From: an uncultured Acidimicrobiaceae bacterium
GTDB taxonomy: Bacteria; Actinomycetota; Acidimicrobiia; Acidimicrobiales; RAAP-2
Direction: 5' to 3'
NCBI GenBank assembly: GCA_937975915.1
Contig: CALJTY010000031.1
Coordinates: 1 to 64,000 of the forward strand
DNA length: 64,000 bases
Position 1 is the stretch's first letter, and the number at the start of each line of letters is the position of its first letter. The translations under genes and the position numbers were made by a program. Under the pieces are notes generated by a model. The model did no database searches and was not told where the DNA came from. It saw only the letters and a list, made by a program, of their open reading frames with translations. Below, piece after piece: positions 62,475 to 64,000 of the stretch.

Positions 62475-63233
62475 CTACGACTCTCGCTTTGCAATCAGGG
62501 CAAAGCGCCCACAGGGGCGAAGAGCACGGTCACTAAAGAAGATTTCTCCGCCGTCGGTACTTTGCGTGCTGATTTCGATGTTCTCATCACTAAGTCCAGC
62601 TTCTATGAGCTGGTGACTTGCAACAAGTCGAAGGTCAAGACGCGAACGGTCGCCACCATCGCTCACCGTGGCACCATCAATGTGAGCAAAGACTTCTACA
62701 ACTTCTGGTCCAACTTGGTAGCCCTCAAAAGAAATCGATGGTCCAACGAATGCATGAACTGCAGATGGAGTGTCGAAGTGCTTCAGTGCACTTGCAATGA
62801 CGCCACTGGCGAGCCCTTTCCACCCAGCGTGCACAACGCCAAATCTGTTTGAAGAACTGTCAAAGAGAAGAATCGGGACACAGTCTGCAACCAGAATGCA
62901 GAGCACGACATCGCTGTCTGAAGTTACGAGACCATCTGCTTCAGTATCGGTGAGCGCATGTGTCGCGTGTACAACGTCACTGCTGTGCACCTGTCTGACG
63001 ATGATGAGATTCTCCGCACCAACGGCATTGGCAACTCGTTTTCTATTTTCTGCAACATGGGCAGGATTGTCACCAACGTGGATTCCTAAATTGAGTGAAT
63101 CGTAAGGCCCCTCGCTAACACCGCCAAATCGATCAGTAACGAAGGCATCAATACCAAATTTTTTCGCGGAGTGGATTGGATACACGCTAAGTTGCCCACG
63201 AACTTCAGGAGTAAGAGTTATCGCTACTGACAC
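62475..63233 (-). CDS. yfiH: YfiH/LACC1-family purine nucleoside phosphorylase-like protein
   Basis: A 252-residue protein of the polyphenol oxidase (YfiH) family, with the zinc ligands H83 (RQVHSSD), C118 (VADCVP) and H135 (VVHAGWKG). Members phosphorolyse purine nucleosides; in E. coli YfiH was linked to murein-precursor editing (removing UDP-MurNAc-L-Ser). The second role fits its place directly before murL. The GTG start overlaps the zur stop. Confidence 0.9.
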   Translation of the reverse strand: MSVAITLTPEVRGQLSVYPIHSAKKFGIDAFVTDRFGGVSEGPYDSLNLGIHVGDNPAHVAENRKRVANAVGAENLIIVRQVHSSDVVHATHALTDTEADGLVTSDSDVVLCILVADCVPILLFDSSSNRFGVVHAGWKGLASGVIASALKHFDTPSAVHAFVGPSISFEGYQVGPEVVEVFAHIDGATVSDGGDRSRLDLRLVASHQLIEAGLSDENIEISTQSTDGGEIFFSDRALRPCGRFALIAKRES

Positions 63234-63610
63234 TTTTGACAGATTCCATTTAGTTCAATGACGTGGCGAAGGTCTTTGAATCCGTTTTTGGTTGCGATTT
63301 CACTGGCCCACTTTTCAAGTTGCGGCGCATCGACTTCTATGGTGGCTCCACAGTTTCGACATGCGAGGTGATGGTGGTGAACATCTACGACACAACGTCG
63401 GTACAAGCTTTCGCCGCGGTCAGTCATAACAATGTCGACGTCTTTTGATTCAACGAGTTTGCGCAGCTGCGTGTAGACCGTTGCGAGTGATATTTGGCCA
63501 CCATCTTTGATGATGAGTTCGTGCAGGTCTTGGGCGCTAACGAACCCTTGGACTCGTCCAAGTACACCGATAACTTCGCGGCGTTGCGCGGTATTTCTGG
63601 TGTTGGCCAT
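63224..63610 (-). CDS. zur: Fur-family zinc regulator Zur (FurB type)
   Basis: A 128-residue repressor. The winged helix (about 1-75) ends in GESLYRRC, followed by HHHH at 78-81, CRNC (C84, C87) and CQKC (C124, C127) for structural zinc. This matches mycobacterial FurB/Zur closely. It is the first gene of zur-yfiH-murL-murD. A double 7-1-7 operator lies about 30-70 nt before its start, so it probably regulates itself. Confidence 0.9.
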   Translation of the reverse strand: MANTRNTAQRREVIGVLGRVQGFVSAQDLHELIIKDGGQISLATVYTQLRKLVESKDVDIVMTDRGESLYRRCVVDVHHHHLACRNCGATIEVDAPQLEKWASEIATKNGFKDLRHVIELNGICQKCQ

Positions 63611-63641
63611 AGATCAATGGTATCCCGTCTGGATTTGCATC

Positions 63642-63680
63642 TTGGAATGATTCTAAGTAACGTCATTAGAATCATTCCAA
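63642..63680. promoter_or_regulatory. Paired Fur/Zur-type operators (7-1-7 boxes)
   Basis: Box 1 is TTGGAATGATTCTAA (63642-63656) and box 2 is TTAGAATCATTCCAA (63666-63680). Each is a 7-1-7 near-palindrome (6 of 7 matches), and the two are exact reverse complements of each other around a 9-nt spacer, with centres 24 nt apart. They lie between the divergent zur and the membrane gene at 63706. Confidence 0.8.
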
Positions 63681-63705
63681 TCAACGGAAAAAGGATGGAT
63701 TCACA

Positions 63706-64000
63706 ATGGTTAGAAATAAATGGTTCTGGTTAGTCCCTTTCATCATTGTCTTTGCTGTATTCGGCGTTATAGGTATGGCTCACTTTCTTGCACCGTCGTG
63801 GATTGGCGAAAAGGCTGTCAGCGCTGGCTACCTGCAAAAGACTGTTGGACTCATTACTGATGCTCCTCACGCCACTGCAGAACTGTTCTACTCATCAATC
63901 GAAAATATCGTCATCTTGGCGGTTGGATTTAGCTGGGGTAAGCGACGCTGGCGTCGTGAGCACGAAGAGTTCGACCGCGAACACGGTGTTGTCCACGACG
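63706..64000 (+). CDS. Membrane protein, unknown (3' truncated by window)
   Basis: An open frame runs from the ATG at 63706 to the window end, 98 residues so far. AAGGA lies about 10 nt upstream. There is an N-terminal hydrophobic helix (about 6-26), then the amphipathic APSWIGEKAVSAGYLQKTV, then a second hydrophobic stretch (about 62-74) and a basic/acidic tail (GKRRWRREHEEF). I recognise no family. The double Zur-type operator just upstream suggests zinc control. Confidence 0.7.
   Translation, partial: MVRNKWFWLVPFIIVFAVFGVIGMAHFLAPSWIGEKAVSAGYLQKTVGLITDAPHATAELFYSSIENIVILAVGFSWGKRRWRREHEEFDREHGVVHD

Overview
The window is a gene-dense stretch of chromosome from an actinobacterium (Actinomycetota). 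The markers are a WhiB-family regulator, a GlnR-type orphan regulator, a Zur that resembles mycobacterial FurB, VKOR, a TrkA pair beside an APC permease, and an actinobacterial topoisomerase I with a lysine-rich tail instead of zinc fingers. A heliorhodopsin and an actinorhodopsin/xanthorhodopsin-type proton pump point to a sunlit aquatic lineage. An Acidimicrobiia (acIV-like) or other freshwater actinobacterial origin is my best guess, but the sequence alone does not settle it. Coding is tight: many same-strand genes overlap by ATGA or GTGA, and six convergent pairs share a 4-nt CTAA or TTAG that holds both stop codons.

Layout. 1-5.9 kb: purine and pyrimidine synthesis (purL partial, purF, purM, pyrE) plus a PHP phosphoesterase. 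5.9-13.4 kb: single metabolic genes (serine hydrolase, glutaredoxin-like, peptidase-E-like, enoyl-CoA hydratase, TrhO, MBL-fold sulfatase-like, flavin monooxygenase) and a tRNA-Asp/tRNA-Phe pair with its own terminator. 13.5-22 kb: a phosphate/arsenate island. It has a PhoB-like regulator, pstS-C-A-B with Pho-box-like repeats and a very strong hairpin at the pstS/pstC junction, a small His/Cys membrane protein, and a convergent arsC-aquaporin-permease(YHS)-ABM operon.

22-28 kb: a rhodopsin region. A minus-strand operon carries a small membrane protein, heliorhodopsin, a methyltransferase, an NAD-dependent reductase and a DUF4260 protein. The type-1 rhodopsin lies about 0.8 kb away on the other strand as its own transcription unit. 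28-33.5 kb: a nitrate/sulfonate/taurine-type ABC importer followed by an Old Yellow Enzyme, a VOC protein and a TauD-type dioxygenase. 33.5-39 kb: an accessory patch of acetyltransferases, DinB-like, DUF305, kinase-like, alpha/beta hydrolase and DUF2332 genes.

39-50 kb: regulators (receiver protein, WhiB, GlnR), a disulfide-forming pair (DUF929 + VKOR), iron-sulfur genes (Mrp, IscA-like) and nitrogen assimilation (glnII-glnA-glnR, then nadE), then a primary-type sigma factor. 50-64 kb: two TrkA proteins beside an APC permease fused to an OB fold, topA-tmk-holB, tRNA-Thr, and the minus-strand run zur-yfiH-murL-murD. The murL-murD pair implies the alternative route to D-glutamate in peptidoglycan. 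The window ends in an unknown membrane protein that shares a double Zur-type operator with zur.
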